DNA of 27,723 nt from Blastocatellia bacterium. Lineage in GTDB: Bacteria; Acidobacteriota; Blastocatellia; Pyrinomonadales; Pyrinomonadaceae. The notes under the pieces were generated by a model that was not told the origin of the DNA, searched no databases, and saw nothing but the letters and a program-made list of their open reading frames with translations. Made by a program: the position numbers and the translations under genes. Positions 19,677-27,671 of the stretch are shown here, piece by piece. The stretch spans positions 1 through 27,723 of the forward strand of contig DNND01000131.1 in the NCBI GenBank assembly GCA_003488005.1. Reading direction: 5' to 3'. The first letter of the stretch is position 1, and every line of letters starts with the position of its first letter.

Positions 19677-19826
19677 ATGATCAGAAAACTTCCGTCAGGC
19701 AAGTACCGGCTCTACTCGAAGAAGAAAGATCCGAAAACCGGCAAGCGAAAGAATCTTGGCACGTTCAACTCTCGCGCGGCCGCCGAGAAACACGAGCGCG
19801 CCGTGCAATATTTCAAACGACACTAA
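19677..19826 (+). CDS. Small basic protein, 49 residues, resembling an integrase-type or AP2-like DNA-binding fragment
   Basis: The frame runs ATG to TAA over 49 codons and encodes a basic protein. It starts MIRKLPSGKYRLYSKKKD, continues with PKTGKRKNLGTFNSRAAAEK and ends HERAVQYFKRH. The pattern G-K-Y-R-L-Y-S, then a K-T-G-K-R turn, then L-G-T-F-x-S-R-A-A-A-x-x-H-E-R, is that of a three-stranded sheet plus helix as in AP2/integrase N-terminal DNA-binding domains. GGGAGCAAGGA lies a few bases upstream of the ATG, a good ribosome site. It stands alone in a repeat-rich region. I take it for a real stand-alone gene because composition, ribosome site and pattern agree; its role is unknown. Confidence 0.75.
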   Translation: MIRKLPSGKYRLYSKKKDPKTGKRKNLGTFNSRAAAEKHERAVQYFKRH

Positions 19827-19839
19827 CAAGTAGTTTAAA

Positions 19840-19889
19840 GTACAAGCTTTAGCTTGCTGCCATGCAAAACAGCAACCTGAAGGTTGTAC
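19840..19889. repeat. Hairpin repeat with GTACAA...TTGTAC ends
   Basis: GTACAAGCTTTAGCTTGCTG (19840-19859) and CAGCAACCTGAAGGTTGTAC (19870-19889) are inverted copies, each containing its own small palindrome. It lies between the small basic gene and the cupin gene and resembles the other paired palindromes in layout but not in sequence. Confidence 0.75.
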
Positions 19890-19919
19890 TCTGAACTTCT
19901 GGAGTGATGGATAGCAGCA

Positions 19920-20300
19920 ATGGATGATAACAACACAAACAACTCGCCAAAATTCGATCGCCGCCCCTGGGGCACCTTCACCGTGCTGGATGAAGGCGAT
20001 GGTTTCAAAGTGAAACGAATCGAAGTCTTGGCCGGCAAGCGTTTGAGTTATCAGAAACACGCGCAACGCGCCGAGCACTGGGTAGTAGTGCGGGGAACTG
20101 CAAAGGTCACGCTCGATGACGAAGAAATAACCGTCCCGGCGGGGCAGGCCATCGACATCGCGGTGGGCTCGGCGCATCGCGTCGAGAATGCGGATAGCGA
20201 ACTGCTGGTCTTTATTGAGGTGCAGCGCGGCGCTTATCTTGGCGAAGACGACATCGTTCGTTTGCAGGATGATTTTGGCCGCGTGCCGCAGGACAAGTGA
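19920..20300 (+). CDS. Cupin of the mannose-6-phosphate isomerase type II family
   Basis: This 126-residue single-domain cupin matches the C-terminal isomerase domain of bifunctional mannose-1-phosphate guanylyltransferase/mannose-6-phosphate isomerase. Visible hallmarks are RPWGTFTVLDEG (15-26), LSYQKHAQRAEHWVVVRG (42-59, with Q45, H47, E52 and H53), the second cupin motif SAHRVEN (84-90) and the family's ending IEVQRGAYLGEDDIVRLQDDFGR. It would interconvert fructose-6-phosphate and mannose-6-phosphate, or act as a related sugar-phosphate isomerase. The guanylyltransferase half is absent; stand-alone versions are common. The ATG at 19920 is the only start that preserves the domain. A GGAG lies 15 bases upstream, farther than usual. 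Confidence 0.85.
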   Translation: MDDNNTNNSPKFDRRPWGTFTVLDEGDGFKVKRIEVLAGKRLSYQKHAQRAEHWVVVRGTAKVTLDDEEITVPAGQAIDIAVGSAHRVENADSELLVFIEVQRGAYLGEDDIVRLQDDFGRVPQDK

Positions 20301-20360
20301 ACATGGTTGGTGATATTAATCAGAATGACGTTCATATCGTTTGCGGCATTCCTGACTTCC

Positions 20361-20575
20361 AGCCGGCGGAGCCGGCGATAGCATAAAGCCTGGGGTGTAG
20401 CGCAGCGAAACCCCAGGTTAAGGGATCGAAAGCCGATGACAGCCCGCGGAGCGGGCGATAGCCTTTGCCTGGATGTTAGGCTGTCGCACACTCCGCGGGC
20501 TCTGATTTGATGACTTCACAATCCTGGGGTTCCGCTACGCTTCATCCCAGGCTTTATGCTGTCGCTTGCTCCGCA
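20361..20575. repeat. Long nested inverted repeat upstream of the MATE gene
   Basis: The outer arms (about 20361-20417 and 20523-20575) share CGATAGCATAAAGCCTGGG in inverted orientation, plus GAAACCCCAGG against CCTGGGGTTCC. An inner pair, CAGCCCGCGGAGCG and ACTCCGCGGGCTCTG, lies inside. It fills the 290-bp gap between the cupin and MATE genes, leaving little room for an ordinary promoter. Confidence 0.88.
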
Positions 20576-20590
20576 GGTTGAGAACAAACA

Positions 20591-22057
20591 ATGTCAGATT
20601 CTGAAGCGCAATCATCAATCGAGCTCAAAGACGCGTCCGTCATCGTGCCGAATGATTCTGGCACGTCTGAAGAGATCGGTTTCTGGGCCGCCGTGCGCGA
20701 GTCGTTGCGCGGCAGTCATCGCGACTACACCTCAGGTCCAATTGGCCGGGCGATCATCATGCTTGCAATCCCGATGGTGCTCGAGATGTGCATGGAAAGC
20801 ATCTTCGCCGTCGTGGATATCAAGTGGGTTTCCTATCTCGGTCCGGACGCGATGGCCACGGTTGGGCTGACCGAATCCCTCATGACTTTGGTTTACACGC
20901 TTGCGATTGGCTTGAGTATCGGCGCCACGGCGATGGTGGCCCGGCGAACTGGAGAGAAGAATCCGCAGGGTGCAGCGCGTGCAGCCGTGCAAGCACTGTC
21001 GCTTGCCTTGATCGTGTCATTGCTTATTGCACTGGTCGGGGCGCCGCTAGCGCCGAAGTTGCTGGCGCTGATGGGAGCATCGCCTCAGGTTGTGGAGCAT
21101 GGCGCGGGTTTTACCAGGGTCATGCTGGCCGGCAACGCCACCGTCGTGATGCTTTTCATGATCAATGCCATCTTTCGCGGCGCGGGCGATGCGGCCATCG
21201 CGATGCGCGTTCTGTGGTTTGCAAACGCTATTAACATTCTGCTTGGTCCATGTTTGATTTTTGGCCTCGGTCCCTTTCCGAAGATGGGCATTGTCGGCGC
21301 CGCGGTTGCGACCAACATCGGTCGCGGCAGCGGAGCGCTTTACGCATTCAGCCGGTTCATTCGCAAGGGCGGACGATTCGACATCAAGCGGAGTCACTTT
21401 CATCTCGAGCCCGCAATCATGGCGCGGCTGGTGCGAATCTCCGGCACTGGAACATTCCAGGTGTTCATCGGCATGGCGAGTTGGATTGGGTTGGTGCGCA
21501 TCATTTCCAGTTTTGGCACTGACGCGCTTGCCGGTTACATCATCGGCATTCGCGTGGTCCTGTTTGCGTTGCTGCCTTCGTTTGGAATGTCGAATGCGGC
21601 GGCAACGATGGTGGGCCAGGCGTTAGGTGCGAAGAAACCGGAGCGCGCCGAACGCGCGGTTTGGAAAGCAGGGTTCTACAATCTGATTTTCCTGGGCTCA
21701 GTGGGTTTGGTATTTGTGCTGTTCGCCAGGCAAATTGTCGGACTCTTCACGCACGATCCAAATGTGGTGCCGTACGGAGTAGATTGCCTGCGCATCGTCG
21801 CTTACGGATTTCTTTTTTACGCTTACGGCATGGTGCTGACGCAGTCGTTCAATGGCGCCGGCGACACCTGGACGCCGACCATCATCAACCTGTTTGTGTT
21901 CTGGTTGTGGGAACTGCCGCTGGCATATGTGTTGGCAGTCATTTTAGGAATCGGACCGCGCGGCGTTTTCCTGGCAATCATGATTGCGTTTTCAACTCTG
22001 GCGATTGTCAGTGCTCTGGTTTTCCGGCGCGGCCGCTGGAAAACGAAGCTGGTTTAG
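20591..22057 (+). CDS. MATE family efflux transporter
   Basis: This 488-residue membrane protein shows the MATE layout: twelve hydrophobic segments in two related halves. Typical stretches are IIMLAIPMVLEMCMESIFAVVDIKWVSYLG (about 55-84), the MINAIFRGAGDAAIAM loop (about 190-205) and, in the second half, VLTQSFNGAGDTWTPTIIN (about 413-431), the equivalent of that loop. It would exchange H+ or Na+ for drugs or other cationic compounds. The first 50 residues form a hydrophilic N-terminal extension. The ribosome site is weak, since the upstream bases belong to the inverted repeat. It appears monocistronic. Confidence 0.9.
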   Translation: MSDSEAQSSIELKDASVIVPNDSGTSEEIGFWAAVRESLRGSHRDYTSGPIGRAIIMLAIPMVLEMCMESIFAVVDIKWVSYLGPDAMATVGLTESLMTLVYTLAIGLSIGATAMVARRTGEKNPQGAARAAVQALSLALIVSLLIALVGAPLAPKLLALMGASPQVVEHGAGFTRVMLAGNATVVMLFMINAIFRGAGDAAIAMRVLWFANAINILLGPCLIFGLGPFPKMGIVGAAVATNIGRGSGALYAFSRFIRKGGRFDIKRSHFHLEPAIMARLVRISGTGTFQVFIGMASWIGLVRIISSFGTDALAGYIIGIRVVLFALLPSFGMSNAAATMVGQALGAKKPERAERAVWKAGFYNLIFLGSVGLVFVLFARQIVGLFTHDPNVVPYGVDCLRIVAYGFLFYAYGMVLTQSFNGAGDTWTPTIINLFVFWLWELPLAYVLAVILGIGPRGVFLAIMIAFSTLAIVSALVFRRGRWKTKLV

Positions 22058-22199
22058 GGTCAATGGGTTTGGGCTCTTCCAGAGCGAAGTGAAAAACAAA
22101 TTTCTATTGCAGTTCCAACTTGCATTCGTGCCGGTCAAATAAAACAATGAAACTCTTATTTGGCTTGGCAGAGCAGGTGCTAGACTGCAACTTGTTTTT

Positions 22200-23618
22200 A
22201 TGAGCTCGATCATTATGAAATTTGGCGGCACGTCGCTGGAAGGCGCTACCGCTTTCCAGAACGCCGCGCGCATCGTTGCCGAGCGTATCGAGCGGCGGCC
22301 GGTCGTGGTTGTCTCGGCGATGGCGCGCTTTACGGATGCGCTGATTGCAAGTGTTAAGGAGGCAGCAAACACCGGCTGGGATGCCGGCCTGGTCTCACTT
22401 GAAAAACATTTCGATCGACACTTGAGAGTGATTGACGCGCTGCTGTCCAAAGAAGGCGATCGCTTACAGCAATTGGTGGAGCAGAGCCGCAACGAAATCA
22501 AGGATCTACTGCAGACAGCGGCAACTGAGCAGAACGCGGATCGGCGGCGGCGTAAAGCCTTGGAAGATGCAGTCGCCTCAAACGGCGAGCGGCTGTCGGC
22601 GGCGCTGTTGGCGGCAGTGCTCCTCGAAAACAATTATTCAGCATGTGATGTTGACGCACGCCGTTGCGTCATCACCGACGATGAGTTTGGCTGCGCCGCT
22701 CCTTTGATGACGGAAACTTTTGCCAATACGCAGGCACAACTGCAGTCGCTCATCGAAAGCGCATGCGTGCCGGTGTTGGGAGGTTTCATTGGTTCGACTG
22801 TAACGGGTGAGACAACCACACTCGGCCGCGGCGGCTCGGATTACACGGCAGCGATTATCGGCGCGGCTTTGGATTCGGAAGAGATTCAGATTTGGACCGA
22901 CGTGCCCGGTGTGCTTACCGCCGATCCGCGCGTTGCTCCCAAGGCGCGTACCGTGCCGCGTCTCTCTTTTGCCGAGGCATCCGAGCTTGCTTATTTTGGT
23001 GCGCGCGTACTTCATCCGAAGACATTATACCCGGCGGTCGAGCGCGATATTCCAGTGCGCATCTGCAACTCACGCGCTCCCGACGGGCGCAGCACGGTGG
23101 TGGTTGGCGAAAGTGAAATGTCACCGCAGACAGTGAAAGCCATCGCGCACAAAACCGGCGTCACAACTGTGCAGATCACTTCCGCGCGCATGCTTGGCGC
23201 TTACGGATTCCTGCGCGCAATCTTTGAAATCTTTGATAAGTATCGAACGGCAGTCGATGTTGTCACGACTTCCGAAGTGAGCGTGTCGTTGTCGCTCGAC
23301 GATACCAGCGCGCTGCCGACGATCGTTGCCGAGCTTGAGAAACTCGGGACTGTATCTATAGAGGAGGAGCGGGCAATTCTTTGTATTGTCGGCGAGGGAT
23401 TGCGGAGCACACCCGGCATTGCGGCGCGAATTTTCTCGACTATCAGCGATATTAACGTTTCGCTAATCTCGCAGGGCGCGTCGCGAATAAACTTAACTTT
23501 TGCAGTCGAGGAAGCGCGCGCGCGCGAAGCAGTAATGCGGCTGCATAAGGAATTTTTTGAGAAGTCCGGCGAGGAACACACCGCAATCGATGAGTGGGGT
23601 CTAAGCCTTCTCGCTTGA
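22200..23618 (+). CDS. lysC: Aspartate kinase (lysine/DAP branch)
   Basis: Aspartate kinase phosphorylates aspartate, the first step toward lysine, DAP, threonine and methionine. The 472 residues contain the opening KFGGTSLEGA (7-16), the kinase core to about residue 300 with VTGETTTLGRGGSDYTAA, the WTDVPGVLTADPR motif and FGARVLHPKTLYPA. Two C-terminal ACT domains (about 310-470) are usually the site of lysine feedback inhibition. The length and ACT layout fit the monofunctional LysC (AK-III-like) type. There is no clear ribosome site; the true start could be the second ATG at 22215. The next gene (dapE) begins 31 bases downstream, so an operon is likely. No lysine riboswitch was seen upstream. 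Confidence 0.94.
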   Translation: MSSIIMKFGGTSLEGATAFQNAARIVAERIERRPVVVVSAMARFTDALIASVKEAANTGWDAGLVSLEKHFDRHLRVIDALLSKEGDRLQQLVEQSRNEIKDLLQTAATEQNADRRRRKALEDAVASNGERLSAALLAAVLLENNYSACDVDARRCVITDDEFGCAAPLMTETFANTQAQLQSLIESACVPVLGGFIGSTVTGETTTLGRGGSDYTAAIIGAALDSEEIQIWTDVPGVLTADPRVAPKARTVPRLSFAEASELAYFGARVLHPKTLYPAVERDIPVRICNSRAPDGRSTVVVGESEMSPQTVKAIAHKTGVTTVQITSARMLGAYGFLRAIFEIFDKYRTAVDVVTTSEVSVSLSLDDTSALPTIVAELEKLGTVSIEEERAILCIVGEGLRSTPGIAARIFSTISDINVSLISQGASRINLTFAVEEARAREAVMRLHKEFFEKSGEEHTAIDEWGLSLLA

Positions 23619-23649
23619 CGACTGCGAGCAGCGGCGCAGGTACGAACTA

Positions 23650-24696
23650 ATGGATCTGTTTGAACTAACAAGAAAACTCATCGACATCCCATCCGTTACC
23701 GGTGATGAGAAAGCCGTCGGCGAGCTTCTTTCTGCGTACCTCGGGGAGTTGGGTTACAACGTTGAGTGGCAGGAAGTTGAAAAAGATCGCTTCAACGTTT
23801 TTGCAACCACCGGCGGGGCCCCGCGAATCGTTCTTTCAACGCACATGGACACGGTGCCGCCGCACATTGCCGCCAGCGAAAACGAAGAATTGATTTATGG
23901 GCGTGGCGCCTGTGACGCCAAGGGAATCATTGCCGCTCAGATTACCGCGGCCCAACGTTTACGCGCTGAAGGCGTGAACGAAGTCGGACTTTTGTTTACG
24001 GTTGATGAAGAGGCGGGTAGCGAGGGCGCGCGCGTCGCGAACGATAATCCGTTGGCGAGTAAGTGCGAATACCTGATTAACGGCGAGCCCACGGATAATA
24101 AATTGGCCAGTGCCACCAAAGGTTCGTTGCGCTTAACGTTGAAGACGACGGGACGATCCGCACATTCGGCGTATCCGGAACAGGGCGACTCGGCAATTGA
24201 AAAACTGCTCGACGTGTTGCAGGACATTCGCCAGTGCCAGTGGCCCACAGATGCCTTGCTGGGCGAAACGACCTGCAACATCGGCGTCATCACCGGCGGC
24301 ACGCGCGCTAACATAATACCCGCCGAAGCTTCCGCCATTCTGCAACTACGGCTGGTAAGCGATGCGAACGGCGTGAAATCGATCTTAGAAAGGGTGGCCG
24401 CAGGCCGCGCCGAAGTCGAATATTTATCAGTGCACGATCCGGTCCATCTTTTTACAGTTAACGGTTTCGAGCAATGCGTAGTGCGCTTTACAACCGACAT
24501 TCCCTACCTGGCGCGCTGGGGTCAACCGCTCTTGATTGGGCCAGGATCAATTTTCCAGGCGCACACTGACGACGAATACGTCAGCAAGGGTGAGCTCCGG
24601 AACGCGGTGTCGCTGTATGCCGGACTGGCGCGCAGTCTGCTTGCTACGGCAGGTGTGACGCACACCGGACAAATTGCTGAAGGAGCGCCGCGATGA
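23650..24696 (+). CDS. dapE: M20 family metallopeptidase, probable succinyl-diaminopimelate desuccinylase
   Basis: This 348-residue M20 di-zinc deacylase has STHMDTVP (H65 and catalytic D67), GRGACDAKG (bridging D89), VDEEAGSEG (E120/E121, base and ligand) and a C-terminal His ligand in FQAHTDDEYV. The dimerisation domain begins near residue 155, with GRSAHSAYPE (H172). Its place between lysC and dapB, in a cluster that also has the succinylase dapD, points to removal of succinate from N-succinyl-L,L-DAP. Sequence alone could also fit an ArgE or LysW-carrier hydrolase, and it is shorter than E. coli DapE (375). The last four bases overlap the dapB start (ATGA), indicating translational coupling. 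Confidence 0.85.
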   Translation: MDLFELTRKLIDIPSVTGDEKAVGELLSAYLGELGYNVEWQEVEKDRFNVFATTGGAPRIVLSTHMDTVPPHIAASENEELIYGRGACDAKGIIAAQITAAQRLRAEGVNEVGLLFTVDEEAGSEGARVANDNPLASKCEYLINGEPTDNKLASATKGSLRLTLKTTGRSAHSAYPEQGDSAIEKLLDVLQDIRQCQWPTDALLGETTCNIGVITGGTRANIIPAEASAILQLRLVSDANGVKSILERVAAGRAEVEYLSVHDPVHLFTVNGFEQCVVRFTTDIPYLARWGQPLLIGPGSIFQAHTDDEYVSKGELRNAVSLYAGLARSLLATAGVTHTGQIAEGAPR

Positions 24697-25391
24697 AGTT
24701 GGCATTGATTGGATATGGCGCCATGGGCCAACTCGTCGAACGGCAGGCAGTAGCGGCCGGTGATCAGATCGGAATCAAGCTTACGTCGAACGAGTCAGAT
24801 CAAGACGTCGACGAGCTGGCCGCCATGCTAAGACGTCACGATGTGGCGATTGACTTTTCAATAGGACCAACTGTGCTGAAAAATGTCGAGGCCTGCGCGC
24901 TGGCCGGTGTGCCGCTGGTTGAGGGAACTACCGGCTGGAAAGATCAGGAGAGTCGCGCGAAAGAAATCGTAACTGAACATCATGGCGCGCTCGTCTATGG
25001 CGCAAATTTTTCCATTGGTGTGAATGTCTTCTATCGGATCGTCCGGAACGCGGCACAACTCTTCAGCGGTTTGGATCAATATGAGGCGTTCATTGAAGAG
25101 CAGCATCATTCGCGCAAGCGTGATGCGCCGTCCGGCACAGCCTTGCAGTTAAAGAATGTGATGGCTGAATTCATTAAGGCCGAGGTTCCCATCGCATCAA
25201 CGCGCGCCGGCTACATTCCGGGAACGCATCGAGTAGGTTTTGATTCCGCTGCCGATCAAATCACGCTGACGCACATGGCCCGCTCGCGCGAAGGCTTCGC
25301 TGCGGGCGCGCTTTTGGCGGCGCGTTGGATCATTGGCCGCAAAGGTGTGTTTGAGTTTTCCGAGGTGATTGAAGAGATGTTGAGTCATTGA
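24693..25391 (+). CDS. dapB: 4-hydroxy-tetrahydrodipicolinate reductase
   Basis: DapB reduces the DapA product with NAD(P)H to tetrahydrodipicolinate. The 232 residues show the nucleotide-binding GYGAMGQ (7-13), DFSIGP, the GTTGW block (78-82) and the catalytic/substrate motif EEQHHSRKRDAPSGTA (135-150; His138/139, Lys142, G148-T149). It is shorter than the E. coli enzyme (273) but close to the compact form found in several phyla. The start overlaps the dapE stop by four bases and AAGGAG lies ahead. After its stop comes an inverted-repeat region of about 190 bases before dapA. Confidence 0.94.
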   Translation: MKLALIGYGAMGQLVERQAVAAGDQIGIKLTSNESDQDVDELAAMLRRHDVAIDFSIGPTVLKNVEACALAGVPLVEGTTGWKDQESRAKEIVTEHHGALVYGANFSIGVNVFYRIVRNAAQLFSGLDQYEAFIEEQHHSRKRDAPSGTALQLKNVMAEFIKAEVPIASTRAGYIPGTHRVGFDSAADQITLTHMARSREGFAAGALLAARWIIGRKGVFEFSEVIEEMLSH

Positions 25392-25411
25392 TGATATGGA
25401 GTGAAGAATAA

Positions 25412-25547
25412 GATTTTCCATTTACCATTTCTCATTTCTCATTTGTCATTTAGGAAAGAGCTTGGATCAGATTCTTTGTAGGGGGTGCGTGGGATAATCA
25501 GGGCTGCTAATGGAAAATGAGAAATGGTAAATGGTAAATGGAAAATC
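25412..25547. repeat. Inverted short-unit array between dapB and dapA
   Basis: The arms 25412-25451 (CCATTTAC / TCATTTC units) and 25509-25547 (GGTAAATG / GAGAAATG units) are inverted copies; the outer 19 bases match perfectly, beginning GATTTTCCATTTACC. The loop is about 57 bases. The layout is the same as the repeat at 14503-14647, but with a different unit. It lies inside the lysine operon. Confidence 0.92.
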
Positions 25548-25577
25548 TTCGGTTTGCTTTCAACCTGAGGTACAAAG

Positions 25578-26498
25578 ATGACACAAAAGACTGATTGGCT
25601 GCGTGGTTGCGCGACGGCTCTGGTAACGCCCTTCACATCTGACGGCGCGATTGATGAGGCCGCATTGACACGGTTGATTGAGTATCAACTTAACAACGGC
25701 GTGCGCCTGCTCGTGCCCTGCGGCACGACCGGTGAAAGCGCGACGATGACTGAGGAAGAGGACCAACGCGTGATCAGTCGCGCGATTGAGCTGGCGCGCG
25801 GTCGCGCGAAAGTCATCGCCGGCACCGGCAGTAATTCGACGGCAGCCGCTATCGAGAATTCCAAAATCGCCCAGCGTCTTGGTGCTGATGCAGTCCTCGT
25901 CGTCGCCCCATTTTATAACAAGCCCACTCAGCCCGGCCTCTATGCGCATTTTCGGGCCGTAGCTGAGGCTGTCGATGTGCCGATTGTTATTTACAACGTG
26001 CCCGGCCGCACGTCGTGCAACATCGCCGCCGAAACTACACTAAAGCTCGCGCGCGATTGCGAAAACATCGTTGCGGTTAAGGAAGCGTCGGGAAACTTGT
26101 CGCAGATTATGGAAATTCTGCGCGGGCGTTCTGCGGGGTTTAATGTTCTGTCGGGCGATGACGCGATTACCTTCGCATTGATCGCGCTTGGCGGCGACGG
26201 CTTGATTTCTGTTGCCTCGAATCAAGCTCCCGAACTCATGTCGCGTCTTGTCGATCTGGCGCTGGCAGGAAAATGGGACGAAGCACGTGAGCTGCACTAT
26301 CGCCTGTTGCCGTTGATGGAAACAAATTTCATTGAGTCGAGTCCGGGGCCCGTGAAAGCCGGGCTGGCAATGATGAACTTGATTGGCGAGAACTTTCGCT
26401 TGCCGCTGGTACCGATTCAGGAAAGCAGTCGCGCGCGTTTGCGCGACGTGATGGCCGAGCTTGGTTTACTTAAGGAAGCGTCGCATGCCACTTCGTGA
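25578..26498 (+). CDS. dapA: 4-hydroxy-tetrahydrodipicolinate synthase
   Basis: This class I aldolase condenses pyruvate with aspartate semialdehyde. The 306 residues include PCGTTGES (47-54, Thr50/Thr51), the YNVPGRT block (139-145, Tyr139 and Arg144) and the Schiff-base Lys168 in VAVKEASG. The C-terminus is the usual helical extension. The ribosome site GAGG lies eight bases before the ATG, downstream of a hairpin repeat, so dapA could have its own promoter or be expressed by read-through from lysC-dapE-dapB. The stop codon lies inside the first codons of dapD (14-base overlap). It is full length and intact. Confidence 0.95.
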   Translation: MTQKTDWLRGCATALVTPFTSDGAIDEAALTRLIEYQLNNGVRLLVPCGTTGESATMTEEEDQRVISRAIELARGRAKVIAGTGSNSTAAAIENSKIAQRLGADAVLVVAPFYNKPTQPGLYAHFRAVAEAVDVPIVIYNVPGRTSCNIAAETTLKLARDCENIVAVKEASGNLSQIMEILRGRSAGFNVLSGDDAITFALIALGGDGLISVASNQAPELMSRLVDLALAGKWDEARELHYRLLPLMETNFIESSPGPVKAGLAMMNLIGENFRLPLVPIQESSRARLRDVMAELGLLKEASHATS

Positions 26499-27318
26499 AG
26501 ACATTGAAGCGCTGAGCGCGCGCGCCGGAGGTGCATTTGGTCCAGCCGATCGCGCCTTATTTGATCAGTTTAAGATTGCGCTAAATCGCGGCGAGGTGCG
26601 CGCGGCTGAACGCGCGGGCGACGGAACCTGGAAAGTCAATTCCTGGGTGAAGCAGGGAATACTGCTCGGGTTTCGCATGGGCCAACTGGTGGACATGTCC
26701 GCCTCGTCAGTGCTGCGCTTTTTTGATAAGGAAACCTATCGCACGCGACCAACGACTCTTAACGAAAACATTCGCATTGTGCCCGGCGGCTCGAGCATAC
26801 GCGAGGGCGCATACATCGCGTCGGGTGTAGTTTGCATGCCGCCGATGTACGTCAACGTCGGCGCATACGTCGACGAAGGCACGATGATCGATAGCCATGC
26901 GCTGGTTGGCTCGTGCGCGCAAATCGGCAAGCGCGTGCACCTCTCCGCCGCCGCGCAAATTGGCGGCGTGTTGGAACCAGTTGGTGCTGTGCCGGTGATT
27001 ATTGAAGACGACGTGCTGGTTGGCGGCGGTTGCGGCGTTTACGAAGGAACGATCGTGCGCGAGCGCGCGGTACTGGCAGCGGGAACGATTCTCACCGGCT
27101 CAACTCCCGTTTACGATCTGGCGCGCGAAAAGATTTATCAACGCACGCCCGAAGCGCCGCTGGAAATTCCTGCCGGCGCCGTTGTCGTTCCCGGCGCGCG
27201 CAACGTGCGCAGCGAAGCGGGACGCGGCTGGGGCTTGTCGCTTTACGCGCCGGTGATCGTGAAATATCGTGATGAGAAAACTGATGCGTCCGTGCAGTTG
27301 GAAGACTATCTGAGGTGA
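26485..27318 (+). CDS. dapD: Tetrahydrodipicolinate N-succinyltransferase
   Basis: DapD transfers succinate from succinyl-CoA to tetrahydrodipicolinate in the succinylase branch of DAP synthesis. The 277 residues have an N-terminal helical part and a left-handed beta-helix of hexapeptide repeats (about 100-240), with MPPMYVNVGAYVDEGTMIDS, GSCAQIGKRVHLSAAAQIGG and EPVGAVPVIIEDDVLVGGG, all diagnostic of this family. The frame opens upstream at 26461, but the ATG at 26485 has AAGGAAG five to eight bases ahead and gives the family's N-terminus; it overlaps the end of dapA by 14 bases. With lysC, dapE, dapB and dapA this covers most of the DAP pathway; asd, the DapC aminotransferase, dapF and lysA are not in the window. 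Confidence 0.95.
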   Translation: MPLREDIEALSARAGGAFGPADRALFDQFKIALNRGEVRAAERAGDGTWKVNSWVKQGILLGFRMGQLVDMSASSVLRFFDKETYRTRPTTLNENIRIVPGGSSIREGAYIASGVVCMPPMYVNVGAYVDEGTMIDSHALVGSCAQIGKRVHLSAAAQIGGVLEPVGAVPVIIEDDVLVGGGCGVYEGTIVRERAVLAAGTILTGSTPVYDLAREKIYQRTPEAPLEIPAGAVVVPGARNVRSEAGRGWGLSLYAPVIVKYRDEKTDASVQLEDYLR

Positions 27319-27373
27319 AGTGTAGGCCTTGACGCGTTGGGACACCGCCCCGAAGGTTTGGAAGCACTTGCTT

Positions 27374-27670
27374 ATGAGGAAATACGAGATTCATTTGCCA
27401 TTGACCTATGGTGATGGCAAGCCGATCGAACAAGAGAAGATGAGGCGGGTCCGCAGGGAACTCGTCGGCATATTTGGTTCGTTTCTGGTGCCATATGGAA
27501 GAGCCTGGAAATATGAGGGCGCAAGATACACCGAAATCGTGAAGATCGAAATCATCACAACCGGCGATAAGGTTCCAAAGAAACGACTCAAAGTTTTTAA
27601 AGAACACCTCAGGGAATCCCTCCAACGGAGCGACATCCTGATCATGACGCACCGCATTCAGTTAAACTAA
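27374..27670 (+). CDS. Small conserved hypothetical protein
   Basis: This 98-residue basic protein begins MRKYEIHLPLTYGDGKPI. Its pattern (Y-E-I-x-L-P-L-x-Y-x-D-G-K-P-I, a helix with RRELVGIFGSF, then W-K-Y-E-G-A-R-Y and a beta strand VKIEIIT) resembles a small alpha/beta family I recall from many bacteria as unassigned short proteins. No function is known to me. A TTG at 27329 would extend the frame by 15 codons, but that part looks non-coding; the ATG at 27374 is preferred although its ribosome site is weak. It follows dapD by 55 bases and could be read with the lysine genes, or be independent. Confidence 0.7.
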   Translation: MRKYEIHLPLTYGDGKPIEQEKMRRVRRELVGIFGSFLVPYGRAWKYEGARYTEIVKIEIITTGDKVPKKRLKVFKEHLRESLQRSDILIMTHRIQLN

Positions 27671-27671
27671 A

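Noticed and set aside
22161..22188. Promoter of lysC (TTTGGC, TAGACT)
   Set aside because: The hexamers are weak and the spacing of about 16 is found only with poor matches; left out as a feature.
22058..22199. Lysine riboswitch upstream of lysC
   Set aside because: The 142-bp gap is too short for that aptamer and shows none of its characteristic stems.
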